Shown here: positions 7,862 through 15,820 of the stretch, piece after piece
Numbering within the stretch: the stretch's first letter is position 1
Layout: each line of letters begins with the position of its first letter
Origin: Planctomycetes bacterium UBA2386
GTDB lineage: Bacteria > Planctomycetota > UBA1135 > UBA2386
Assembly: GCA_002343845.1 (NCBI GenBank)
Contig: DDSQ01000160.1
Coordinates: 29,318-54,164, forward strand
Direction: 5' to 3'
DNA: 24,847 nucleotides
The notes under the pieces: generated by a model
The model's database searches: none
What the model was told of the DNA's origin: nothing
The model's input: the letters and a program-made list of their open reading frames with translations, nothing else
Program-made: the position numbers and the translations under genes

Positions 7862-8800
7862 GTGTCCGCGCCGACCCGCACCCTCGAACCCGCCGCGATC
7901 CGGACCGCCGTCGAGCGCCACCTGGCCCAGGTCGTGTCGCTGCCCGCCGGCATCGTCGAGCCGCTCGTCTGCGCCACGGTCGCGGGCGGTCACGTGCTGC
8001 TCGAGGGCATGCCCGGCATCGGCAAGACGCTGCTCGCGCGCACGCTGGCGCGGTGCGTCGACGGTGAGTTCCGCCGCATCCAGTTCACCAACGACCTGAT
8101 GCCGAGCGACGTCGTCGGCACCGCCGTCTGGCGTCCCGACCTCGGCAAGTTCTCGTTCGTGCGCGGGCCGCTGTTCGCCAACGTCGTGCTCGCCGACGAG
8201 ATCAACCGCACCAGCCCGCGCACGCTGTCCTGCCTGCTCGAGGCGATGGAGAGCGGGCACGTGTCGGTCGAAGGCCGCACGCTCGAGCTCGGGCAGCCGT
8301 TCACGGTCATCGCGACGCGCAACCCGATCGAGTTCCACGGTACCTGGCCGGTGCCGGAGGCAGCGCTCGATCGCTTCGCGGTGCGCGTCGAACTCGCCTA
8401 CCCCGAGCCCGCGCAGGAGCTCGCGCTCTACGTCGGCGACGACCCCGAAGCCAGGCTCGCGGACGTCGCCCCGGTGATCGCGACGAGCGATCTGCTGCAG
8501 TTGCGCGCGATGGCGGCCGCCGTGCAGGTGGCCACGCCGGTCGCGCAGTACGCGTTGGCACTCGTGCAGGCGACACGCCGGCACGGCGACGTGCAGCTCG
8601 GCGCCAGCCCACGCGCTGCGCTGGCCTGGCTGCGGCTGGCGCGCGCCCGCGCCCTGCTCGACGGGCGCGACTACGCGCTGCCGGACGACCTCAAGGCGCT
8701 CGCACTGCCCGCCCTTGCGCATCGCGTGTTCGCACGCGGCAACGCCGACGCCCGCGCGATCGTCGCCGAGCTGCTGCGCACCGTGCCGGTGCCGCTCTGA
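7862..8800 (+). CDS. MoxR-family AAA+ ATPase
   Basis: 312 residues from the GTG at 7862, preceded by GAGGGA at close spacing. Walker A is GMPGIGKT (49-56), Walker B is VVLADEINR with Asp112 and Glu113, and sensor 1 is the ATRNP segment. The helical lid follows. The LADEINR wording is diagnostic for MoxR ATPases, chaperone-like enzymes that act with DUF58 or VWA-domain partners, often in envelope maturation or metal-cofactor assembly. It is followed at 5 nt by a DUF58 gene and then by a transglutaminase gene, the common MoxR/DUF58/TgpA arrangement. Confidence 0.9.
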   Translation: MSAPTRTLEPAAIRTAVERHLAQVVSLPAGIVEPLVCATVAGGHVLLEGMPGIGKTLLARTLARCVDGEFRRIQFTNDLMPSDVVGTAVWRPDLGKFSFVRGPLFANVVLADEINRTSPRTLSCLLEAMESGHVSVEGRTLELGQPFTVIATRNPIEFHGTWPVPEAALDRFAVRVELAYPEPAQELALYVGDDPEARLADVAPVIATSDLLQLRAMAAAVQVATPVAQYALALVQATRRHGDVQLGASPRAALAWLRLARARALLDGRDYALPDDLKALALPALAHRVFARGNADARAIVAELLRTVPVPL

Positions 8801-8805
8801 CCGCC

Positions 8806-9693
8806 GTGCGCATCCGCCCGACGGAGCTCGGCTGGAAGGGCCTCATGCTGTTCGCCGCCATGGCGACGGCGTTCTTCGCGACCGCCTACAGCAACCTGTT
8901 CTTCCTGCTGCTCGTGTTCTGCGCGGCGCTCGGTGCCCTCGGCGCGTGGTGGACGCTGCGCAACGTGCGCGCGATCACGCTGCAGCACCTGTCGGCGGGA
9001 TACGCCGAGGCCGGGGCCATGCGGCCGGTCGAGCTCACGCTCGGCTGCCGCCGCACGCGCTACGCACTCGATGTCGCGCTGGTCACCGCGGACGGGGCTT
9101 CGCCGATCGCGCCCCAGGCGATCGTCGCCGCCGACGCGCGCGTGCCGGCCAACCTGGGCGGTCGTCCGCGCGGCATCGCCGCGGTCACGGCGGTCCGCAT
9201 CGCGTCGCGTTTCCCTCTCGGCCTGTTCGAAGCCCGCGTCGATCTGCCGGTCACCGCCGAGCTCGTGACCGGGCCGGACTCGTCACGCGCGACCGCCTCG
9301 CTGTCGCCGTGCGGCGCCAGTGGTCGCCCGGCCGAACTCGCCGCCGTGCGGCCGTTCCGCGCCGGCGACGCCGTGGGTCTCGTGCACTGGAAGGCGACCG
9401 CGCGCCGCGGCGTTCCGGTCGTCAAGGAGCTCGAGCCCGAACGCACCGACGCTGCGCTCGTCGTCGTCGATCGTCGCGGCGACGCCGATGCCCTCGAGAC
9501 GGCGCTCGCGACCGCCGCGGCGAACGTCGACGCGGCCCGCGCGGCGGGGCGCGAGTTCCGTCTGTGCAGCCAGGACACCGACCTCGCCGTGCGGCCGGCG
9601 GACCCGCTCGACGCCGTGCAACGGTGGCTCGCAACCGCCGCACCGCTGCCGCGCGAAGCACCACCGCCATCGGGTCTCGGAGGCCGCCGATGA
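8806..9693 (+). CDS. DUF58 membrane protein
   Basis: 295 residues from the GTG at 8806. Two N-terminal membrane segments (about 13-27 and 29-48) are followed by a beta-rich region. The DUF58 signature comes next, GDAVGLVHWKATARRG, matching the R-D-I-x-W-K-A-T-A-R form of the family, then VVVDRRGD in a VWA-like fold. DUF58 proteins pair with MoxR ATPases; their biochemical role is unsettled. The stop overlaps the next start in ATGA. Confidence 0.86.
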   Translation: MRIRPTELGWKGLMLFAAMATAFFATAYSNLFFLLLVFCAALGALGAWWTLRNVRAITLQHLSAGYAEAGAMRPVELTLGCRRTRYALDVALVTADGASPIAPQAIVAADARVPANLGGRPRGIAAVTAVRIASRFPLGLFEARVDLPVTAELVTGPDSSRATASLSPCGASGRPAELAAVRPFRAGDAVGLVHWKATARRGVPVVKELEPERTDAALVVVDRRGDADALETALATAAANVDAARAAGREFRLCSQDTDLAVRPADPLDAVQRWLATAAPLPREAPPPSGLGGRR

Positions 9694-11600
9694 GCCGGTC
9701 GCTGTTCGCACTGCTGGCGGCCTTGACGCTGCTGGATCTCGGGTTCGTGCAGGCAACCGGCGTCGTCGGCGCCGCCGGCATGCTGCCGATGTGGGCGCTC
9801 ACGCTCGCCTCGCCGTGGCTGCGGCGCCTGCAGCGCTTTCGCGTGCACCGCTTCGCGTGGAACACCGGTGTGCTGGTCGCCTTCGCGCTGCTGGTCGCCC
9901 ACGCCACGACCAGCGGTCTGCTGCACATGCTCGAAGACGGGCTCGTGCTCGCGGTGCTCTGCCAGGTGCACCTGCTGAACAACGTCGGCGCGCGGCAACG
10001 CCCGGACCTGCTGTTCTTCAACTCGTTCCTGGTCGCGTTCGTGACCGCGTTCTTCGCGCCGGACCTGTCGTGGTCACTGCTGTTCCTGGCCCACGCGCTG
10101 GTCCTGCTGCCGACGCTGCAGATCTACGCGCTGCAGACGAGGGAAAGCGTGGTCGATCCGCGCCTGCTCCGTGCGGCCCTCCGCGACTGCGTGCCGCGCA
10201 CGTTGGTCGTCGGCCTCGTGACCGCGACCGCGTTCGTGCTGCTGCCGCGCGACTTCCGCCGCGAGGGTTGGCTCGGCGACGCCGCCTTGCTGCGGCGGCA
10301 GTTCGAGGCCGGTCTCGCCGAACGCATCCGCATCGACGACGAGCGAGCGTCCGGTCCCGGCGACGAAGTTCTCGCCCACATCGTGCCGGCCGCTGGCCCG
10401 GCCACCGACGTGCCGACCCACTGGCGCGCGACCGCGTTCTCCCGCTTCGACGGTACTGGCTGGTCGGCGCAGGAAGCGGGGCAGTTCGGCTCGCGATTCG
10501 CGAGCGATCCGCCGTGGGAACGGCACCCCGACGGCAGCCTGCATCGGCGTCTTCCGGAAGGGCCGCGCGCGCGGTTGCGCGTGCAGTTCGCCGGGCCAGC
10601 CGGCACGCGGCTGCCAACACCACTGGCGGCGAGCCACGTGACCGGGGCGGCCGACGAGTCGTTGCTGCTCGACGGTCGTTCGGATGGCTGCCTGCGCCTG
10701 ACCGACGCCGAGGGGCGATCCCACCCACCGCTCGCCTTCGACGTCGAAGTCGCCGCGACCGCCGGAGCCGCTCGCAACGCCGAACGCGTCCGCAGCGTGA
10801 TGACCGCCCTGCCGCTGGCCGGCATGCCCGACGCGGTGCACGAACTCGCCGGCAAGCTGCGCGCCTTGCTGCCGCCGGCCCCGGACGCACTCGCGCGCGC
10901 AACGGCGGCCAGCGACTGGCTGCAGCACAACCGTCGCTACGGCCTGCCCGGCCGACCCGGCTTCGCCCGCGACCTGCGCGCCTTCCTGGCCAACGATGGT
11001 GCCGGGCACTGCGAGTACTTCGCGACGGCGCTGGCCCTGGTGCTGCGCGTGCAAGGCGTGCCGTGCCGCCTCGTCGGCGGCTGGCTCGTGCACGAGCGGG
11101 AGGCGGGCAGCGGCTCGTTCGTCGTGCGTGGCCGACACGCGCACGCCTGGGTCGAAGTGCTCGACGAGGACGGCCGGTGGCACACGTTCGACGCGACGCC
11201 AGCGGCGGACGTGCGCGCCGAACCAGAGTCCCCCACCGGCTGGTGGCACGACCTGCGCAAGACGCTCGAAGCGTGGTGGACGGCCGTGACGACGTTCGAC
11301 CAGGCGACGCGCGCGCGCTGGCTCGCCGCTGCCCTGGCGCTGCCGCGCGAACGGCCACTCACGTGCGTCGGCGCGGTCGCCGTGATCGCGTTCCTCGTGT
11401 TGCGCCGGCGCCGACGCGCGGCGCCCGAAGTGCTGGCGCTCGAACGGGCACTGCGCGCCGCCGGCCTCGCGCTGCAGCCGGGCGAGACGCCGCGCGAGGC
11501 ACTCGCCCGCGCCAGCGCGACGCAGACCGACGCCCGTCGGCTCGCGGCGTTGCGTGAAGCCGCCGCCGCCCACGAACGGCGCCGCTACGCGCCGGGCTGA
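9690..11600 (+). CDS. Membrane-bound transglutaminase-like protease (TgpA type)
   Basis: 636 residues from the ATG at 9690, overlapping the DUF58 stop. The N-terminal half has about six hydrophobic helices up to about residue 190 (DUF3488-type). A periplasmic region with a transglutaminase core follows: Cys441 in GHCEYF, His485 in HAHAWVE and Asp501 in HTFDATP form the papain-like catalytic triad. A final membrane helix (VGAVAVIAFLVL) and a short Arg-rich cytoplasmic tail end the protein, as in TgpA of Pseudomonas. The substrate is unknown, but all three residues are present and it should be active. Adjacent MoxR and DUF58 genes complete the module. An upstream in-frame stretch lies inside DUF58 and is not part of the gene. 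Confidence 0.9.
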   Translation: MSRSLFALLAALTLLDLGFVQATGVVGAAGMLPMWALTLASPWLRRLQRFRVHRFAWNTGVLVAFALLVAHATTSGLLHMLEDGLVLAVLCQVHLLNNVGARQRPDLLFFNSFLVAFVTAFFAPDLSWSLLFLAHALVLLPTLQIYALQTRESVVDPRLLRAALRDCVPRTLVVGLVTATAFVLLPRDFRREGWLGDAALLRRQFEAGLAERIRIDDERASGPGDEVLAHIVPAAGPATDVPTHWRATAFSRFDGTGWSAQEAGQFGSRFASDPPWERHPDGSLHRRLPEGPRARLRVQFAGPAGTRLPTPLAASHVTGAADESLLLDGRSDGCLRLTDAEGRSHPPLAFDVEVAATAGAARNAERVRSVMTALPLAGMPDAVHELAGKLRALLPPAPDALARATAASDWLQHNRRYGLPGRPGFARDLRAFLANDGAGHCEYFATALALVLRVQGVPCRLVGGWLVHEREAGSGSFVVRGRHAHAWVEVLDEDGRWHTFDATPAADVRAEPESPTGWWHDLRKTLEAWWTAVTTFDQATRARWLAAALALPRERPLTCVGAVAVIAFLVLRRRRRAAPEVLALERALRAAGLALQPGETPREALARASATQTDARRLAALREAAAAHERRRYAPG

Positions 11601-11616
11601 CGCGGCGCCAAGCCGT

Positions 11617-12402
11617 TCACGCCTGCCACGACGGCTTGCGCTTGCCGAGGAAGGCGGCGAACCCCTCGCGCGCCTCGGGCGTGCTGCGCAGCGCCGCGAT
11701 CCAGTCCGCGGTGATCGGGATCGCGTCCTCGAGCGACAACGCCCCGACGCGCGCGATCAGCTGCTTGGCACTCGCTACCGCCGCCGGCCCCGCGGCCAGC
11801 AGTTCGCCGACGATGCGCTGCACCTCGGCGTCGAGACCCGCCTCGGGTACCGCGCGATGCACGAGCCCGAAGCGCTGCGCCTCGCGCCCGTCGAAGCGCT
11901 CGCCGGTCAGGAACAACGTGCGCGCGCGGCCGACGCCGAGCTTCTGCAGCACGAACGGCGAGATCACGGCCGGCACGATGCCGAGCTTCACCTCGGTCAG
12001 TCCGAACAGGCAGTCCTCGGTGCACACCGCGATGTCGACGGCAGCCGTGAGCCCGGTGCCGCCGCCGAGCGCATGGCCGTGGATGCGCGCGACCACCGGC
12101 TTCCGGCAGCGCGCGATCGCCAGGAACATGCGCGCCATCTTCTCGGCGCCGACGCGGTTCTGCGCCGGCGGCAGTTCGGCCTGCTCCTGCATCCACGCAA
12201 GGTCGGCGCCCGCCGAGAAGCTCTTGCCGTTGCCCGCCAGCACGACGACGCGAGCAGTCGCGTCGGTGTCGGCAGCGGCGAACGCGGCGCTGAGTTCGTC
12301 GACGACGACGCCGTTGAACGCATTGCGCACGTCGGGGCGGTTGAGCTTGACGTGCAGCACGGGGCCGTCGGGAACGACTTCGAGGGTCTGGTAGCGGGCC
12401 AT
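11617..12402 (-). CDS. Enoyl-CoA hydratase/isomerase family, methylglutaconyl-CoA hydratase-like
   Basis: 261 residues from the ATG at 12402. Crotonase fold with the oxyanion-hole segments SFSAGADLAWMQ and HGHALGGGTGLTAAVDI, then FGLTEVKLGIVPAVISP. The AGADLAWMQ and EVKLGIVPAVISP wording fits LiuC/AtuE-type hydratases, which hydrate 3-methylglutaconyl-CoA in leucine breakdown or a related acyclic terpene step. The first canonical catalytic Glu position (after GGG) is Gly, and only the Glu in TEVKLG is kept; how typical that is of this subfamily I cannot check here. A methylcrotonyl-CoA carboxylase gene, the preceding pathway step, lies at the right edge of the window. It is divergent from the permease gene with 50 nt between starts. 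Confidence 0.82.
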   Translation of the reverse strand: MARYQTLEVVPDGPVLHVKLNRPDVRNAFNGVVVDELSAAFAAADTDATARVVVLAGNGKSFSAGADLAWMQEQAELPPAQNRVGAEKMARMFLAIARCRKPVVARIHGHALGGGTGLTAAVDIAVCTEDCLFGLTEVKLGIVPAVISPFVLQKLGVGRARTLFLTGERFDGREAQRFGLVHRAVPEAGLDAEVQRIVGELLAAGPAAVASAKQLIARVGALSLEDAIPITADWIAALRSTPEAREGFAAFLGKRKPSWQA

Positions 12403-12452
12403 CGGCAGGGGAACGTCGCGCGCAGCGGCCTGCGATTCCAGGGGCCGGCGCG

Positions 12453-13352
12453 ATGGACGCCGAACTCCCAGCGTGCGACAACCCCGCACCCGTGCCGCCC
12501 GCCCTTCGCGTCGTGCTCGCCGGTGCGCTGTTCGCCACCGGCGGCACCCTGATCAAGCTGCTGACGCTGCCGGCGCTGCAGCGCGCCGGCTGCCGCGCCG
12601 CCATCGCCGCGTTGGTGATCTTCCTGCTGCTGCCAGCCGCGCGGCAGTGGCCGAACCGCCGCATCCTGTTGCTGGTGCCCGCCTACTTCGGCGCCACCTG
12701 CCTGTTCGTGGTGGCCAACACGCTGACCACTGCCTCGAACGCGATCTTCCTGCAGTCGACCGCACCTCTGTGGGTGGTGCTGCTCGGCCCGCTGCTGCTG
12801 CGCGAACGCACGACGCGCGCCGACGTGATCGTGCTCGCGGGCGTCGGGCTCGGCATGACGGCGTTCTTCGTGGCGCCCGCCGATGCGATCGCCACCGCGC
12901 CGAACCCGCGCCTCGGCGACTGGATCGCCGTCGCTTCGGGCATCAGCTACGCCCTGCTGCTGCTCGGCCTGCGCTGGCTCGCGCGCAGGGACCGCGGCGA
13001 GGAAGGAGCCTTGGTCGCGTGGGGCAACCTGCTGACGCTGCCGATCGCGTTCGCCCTGATGCCGGTCGTCGGCCAGCAGCCGATCGCCGGCACGCCGACG
13101 GACTGGCTGGTGATCGCGGTGCTCGGCACGTTCCAGGTCGGACTGGCCTACACGCTGCTGGTGCGCGGCATCGCCCACGTGCCGGCCGTGCGCGCGTCGT
13201 TGCTGACGATGATCGAGCCAGCACTCAGCACGCTGCTCGCGTGGTGGGTGCACGCCGAGGCCCCGCATCCGTTGGCCGCGGCCGGCGGCGTGCTGATCAT
13301 CATGACGGTGCTCGCGAGCGCGTGGCTCGCGGCACATCGAACGGCGATGTGA
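12453..13352 (+). CDS. EamA/DMT-family permease
   Basis: 299 residues with about ten hydrophobic segments in two EamA repeats (roughly 17-140 and 155-295). The repeat signatures are visible: FVVANTLTTASNAIFLQSTA followed by LLLRERTTRADV in the first, and LVRGIAHVPAVRASLLTMIE in the second. These permeases export small metabolites or amino acids at the inner membrane; the substrate is unknown. The start ATG at 12453 lies 50 nt from the divergent hydratase. The stop is 9 nt from the stop of the convergent thioredoxin-like gene. Confidence 0.87.
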   Translation: MDAELPACDNPAPVPPALRVVLAGALFATGGTLIKLLTLPALQRAGCRAAIAALVIFLLLPAARQWPNRRILLLVPAYFGATCLFVVANTLTTASNAIFLQSTAPLWVVLLGPLLLRERTTRADVIVLAGVGLGMTAFFVAPADAIATAPNPRLGDWIAVASGISYALLLLGLRWLARRDRGEEGALVAWGNLLTLPIAFALMPVVGQQPIAGTPTDWLVIAVLGTFQVGLAYTLLVRGIAHVPAVRASLLTMIEPALSTLLAWWVHAEAPHPLAAAGGVLIIMTVLASAWLAAHRTAM

Positions 13353-13361
13353 ACCGCGCGG

Positions 13362-14519
13362 TCAGAAGGCCTTGGCCTTCGCCTCGCCGCTGGTCGGCCC
13401 CTGCTTCGCCGCCGCGCGCGCGGCCTTCTCCTGGTCGCGCTCGCGCTTCTGGTTGGCCTGCTCCGCGCGCGGGAAGTTCTTGCCCTCGTCGAGGCCGGCG
13501 TTGTTGTCGTAGAACGGCCGCCCGTAGTCGACGAACGACTCCATGCCGAAGTCGGCGAGCTTCTTGAACGGCCGCGCCAGCAGGCGGTCGTGCACGAGCT
13601 GCGGGATCGACTTGAGCCGCGGCGGCGCGTCGCCCTCGCGGATCACGGTGTCGCGCGTTTCGTTCTGCGCACGCATCAACTCGTGCGCCTGGTCGAACCC
13701 CTGCCAACCGCCGCGGCGTTCGGCCGCTGCGCCGTGGCGCCGCAGGTGCGAACGGTGCAGCAGCGGGAACATCGCGAGCTTCTGTTCGCGCGACACTTCG
13801 TCGTCGCGCCACAGCTTGTGCAGATCGAGCGCCAGCCGCAGTTCGGCGAGCAGGTCCTCGGCGTGCCAGAAGCCCGGCAGCGCGTGCACCACCGTGCGAT
13901 CCGCGGCGAGCACCAGGATCTGCACGTTGCGGCCGCCAGCGCCGTTCGTCGTACCCACGGCCGTGTCCGACGGCGAGTAGCCGTGCGACGTGCCGACGTG
14001 CGACTCACGCTCGATGTTGCGCGCGCCGAGGACGAACCGTTCGTCCAGCAGTTCCATCACCTCTTCGTTCGGCAGGGTCACGCCCCGCAGGCTCTGGAGA
14101 GCGCTTCAAGCAAAGCCGTCGATGTCGCCGAGCGCCTGCAGCCACAGCACCGGCTTGCCGGTCGCCGCCGACTGCACGAACGCCTCCTCGAGGCTCGCGC
14201 CCCACTTCAGCGCCTTCACCTTCGCGACCGCCTTCTTGAGGTCGCGACCGCCGAGCTTCGCACCCACGGTGTCCTCGGGCGGAGCAGGCGGAGCGGGCCG
14301 CGGCGTGCCCTTCTGTCCACCACCGCCACCCGTTCCGCCGCCCGTCGGCCGCGGCGCATCGCCGCCGAACCCGGGCTGCGCGCCGAGTGCCGGATGATCG
14401 ACCGGCGGCGGCGTCATCGGCGTGCCGGGCAGCGGCTGCGGCATGCCGGAGTGGATCTGGGCCGTGGCGAACGGCGTCAGCAGGGAGAACGCGAGACCGG
14501 CGAGCAAGGTCGGATGCAT
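13362..14519 (-). CDS. Exported thioredoxin-like protein with in-frame TGA: candidate selenoprotein
   Basis: The frame is open from the ATG at 14519 (GAAGGA about 8 nt upstream) to the stop at 13362 except for one TGA at 14108-14106. Read through, it gives 385 residues with residue 138 as selenocysteine. Residues 1-20 are a signal peptide with cleavage after ATA, and 24-80 are Pro/Gly-rich. Residues about 105-233 form a thioredoxin-like domain: KWGASLEEAF, then GKPVLWLQALG, then GFA-U-SALQSLR, then NEEVMELLDERFV, then NVQILVLAADRTVVHALPGF. Against the thioredoxin_7 pattern (CxxC, then PEVVELL and FV), the TGA falls exactly on the first Cys, giving UxxL. The C-terminus is a charged helix. The part after the TGA alone (possible GTG at 14081) lacks signal peptide and first strands. 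Alternatives are a nonsense mutation or sequencing error. Confidence 0.72.
14072..14088 (-). promoter_or_regulatory. SECIS-like hairpin downstream of the in-frame TGA
   Basis: On the minus-strand transcript, nucleotides 18-34 after the UGA form a six-pair stem (GCGGGG with CCCUGC, one G-U pair) closed by the loop CGUGA. The loop begins 23 nt after the UGA and has G as its second base. As I recall the bacterial SECIS consensus, the loop should lie about 16-37 nt past the UGA with a G in its first two positions, which this fits. A competing four-pair hairpin (GCUC/GAGC) sits nearer the UGA. Folding was done by hand. Confidence 0.5.
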
Positions 14520-14706
14520 CGGCGTGTCCTTCGTGGACGGAAAACGGCAGCCGGAGGGGTCGGCGCCGGCGTTGGAGCCACGTTCGGCCGGCACCGTAAG
14601 GCGGCTTTCGCGTCCTGCCCAGGCCCCGGCCTCCGGGACGAGCCCAGGCGCGGCCGGGCGACCTTCCCCAGGCCGTCGCGTTCCCGCCGTCGGCTACGCC
14701 GGGTCG

Positions 14707-15741
14707 TCACCCCCCGAAGTGCAGCCCGAGGAACCGCTCGGCGCAGGCCTCCGCCCAGCGACGCGGCCGCCACGGCGTTCCACCCGCAACGAACCCCACG
14801 TGCCCGCCGTGCGCCGGGAAGCACGGCACCAGGAACGGCGACGCCGCGACCGCCGCATGCGGCAGCACGTCGGGCCGCGACAGCGGATCGTCGGCGGCCG
14901 ACAGCAGCAGCACCGGGCGCCGGATCGCCGGCAGGAACGGACCGCTGCTCTGCGTGCGGTAGTAGTGCGCGGCGTCGCGCAGTCCGTGCACCGGAGCCGT
15001 GACGAGGTCGTCGAAGCCGCGCAGCGTGCGGCACGCGCGCACCGCGGCGACGTCGCAGTAGCCGGGGAACCGCGCCGCCTTCGCGATCGCCTTCGGGATC
15101 AACGTGCGCAGGAAGTGCCGCGCGATCACGCCGCCGAGGTAACGATCGCAGCGATCGGCGCCGACCGCGAGGTCGAACGGGGCGGACACCGCGACCGCGG
15201 CGACGAGTTCGGGCGGCGCTTTGTCGCCGACTTCGCCGAGCCACTTCAGCAGCACGTTGGCGCCCAGCGACCAGCCGACGATGCCGAGCGAGGCGCCAGG
15301 GAAGCGCGCGGCGAGCTTCGCCACGACGAACGCGAGGTCGGTGGTCTCGCCGCTGTGGTAGGAGCGACGCGCCCGGTTCGCACGCCCGCCGCACGAGCGG
15401 AACTCGAGCGCCACGGTCCGCCAACCGCTGCCGGCGGCGCGGCGCATCGTCTCGCGCACGTACGACGACTCGCGGCTGCCCTCGAGTCCGTGCAGCAGGA
15501 GCACGACCGGCGCGCGCGACGAGCTGTCGCCGCCCGGACCGAAGTGCACGTGCAACTCGTCGTCGTCGGGCGTCGTGCAGATCTCGGATGCCACGGCCGC
15601 CACGCGCGGCGCACGCAGCGCCGCGAGCGTTTGCAGCAGTCCACTTCGCGCCCACCACGCCGGACGGAACGGATCCTCGGCGAGCGCGGCAAGCGCCCGG
15701 TCACGCGAGATCGACGACGCCAACACCACGAGGGGTGTCAT
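14707..15741 (-). CDS. YheT-type alpha/beta hydrolase
   Basis: 344 residues from the ATG at 15741. The oxyanion segment VVLLLHGLEGSRESSY, the nucleophile elbow VGWSLGANVLLKWLGE and the final HGGHVGFV with the catalytic His match the YheT/ABHD1-3 family of predicted hydrolases; the acid lies in LSAADDPLS. Other family wording is EFRSCGGRANRARRSYHSG and AVSAPFDL. There is no signal peptide. It is divergent from the anchored unknown gene (79 nt between starts) and 187 nt upstream of the candidate selenoprotein on the same strand. The substrate is unknown. Confidence 0.88.
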   Translation of the reverse strand: MTPLVVLASSISRDRALAALAEDPFRPAWWARSGLLQTLAALRAPRVAAVASEICTTPDDDELHVHFGPGGDSSSRAPVVLLLHGLEGSRESSYVRETMRRAAGSGWRTVALEFRSCGGRANRARRSYHSGETTDLAFVVAKLAARFPGASLGIVGWSLGANVLLKWLGEVGDKAPPELVAAVAVSAPFDLAVGADRCDRYLGGVIARHFLRTLIPKAIAKAARFPGYCDVAAVRACRTLRGFDDLVTAPVHGLRDAAHYYRTQSSGPFLPAIRRPVLLLSAADDPLSRPDVLPHAAVAASPFLVPCFPAHGGHVGFVAGGTPWRPRRWAEACAERFLGLHFGG

Positions 15742-15820
15742 ACCGCGCCTGCGGACCCCACCCGATCGGGAGTTCCCGTTCGTCGCACGACCGCCCGCCC
15801 CCAGGGCCGATACGCCGCAC

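Noticed and set aside
6356..8722. 788-codon minus-strand open frame opposite the hydrolase, TPR and MoxR genes
   Set aside because: It spans three recognised genes and their gaps, which a real gene would not be expected to do.
13362..14081. The part after the TGA as a separate gene starting at GTG 14081
   Set aside because: It would begin in the middle of a thioredoxin-like domain, and no ribosome-binding site is visible; kept only as an alternative.
14091..14103. Four-pair GCUC/GAGC hairpin just after the TGA as the SECIS
   Set aside because: Too short and too near the UGA; its loop UCCA has no G.
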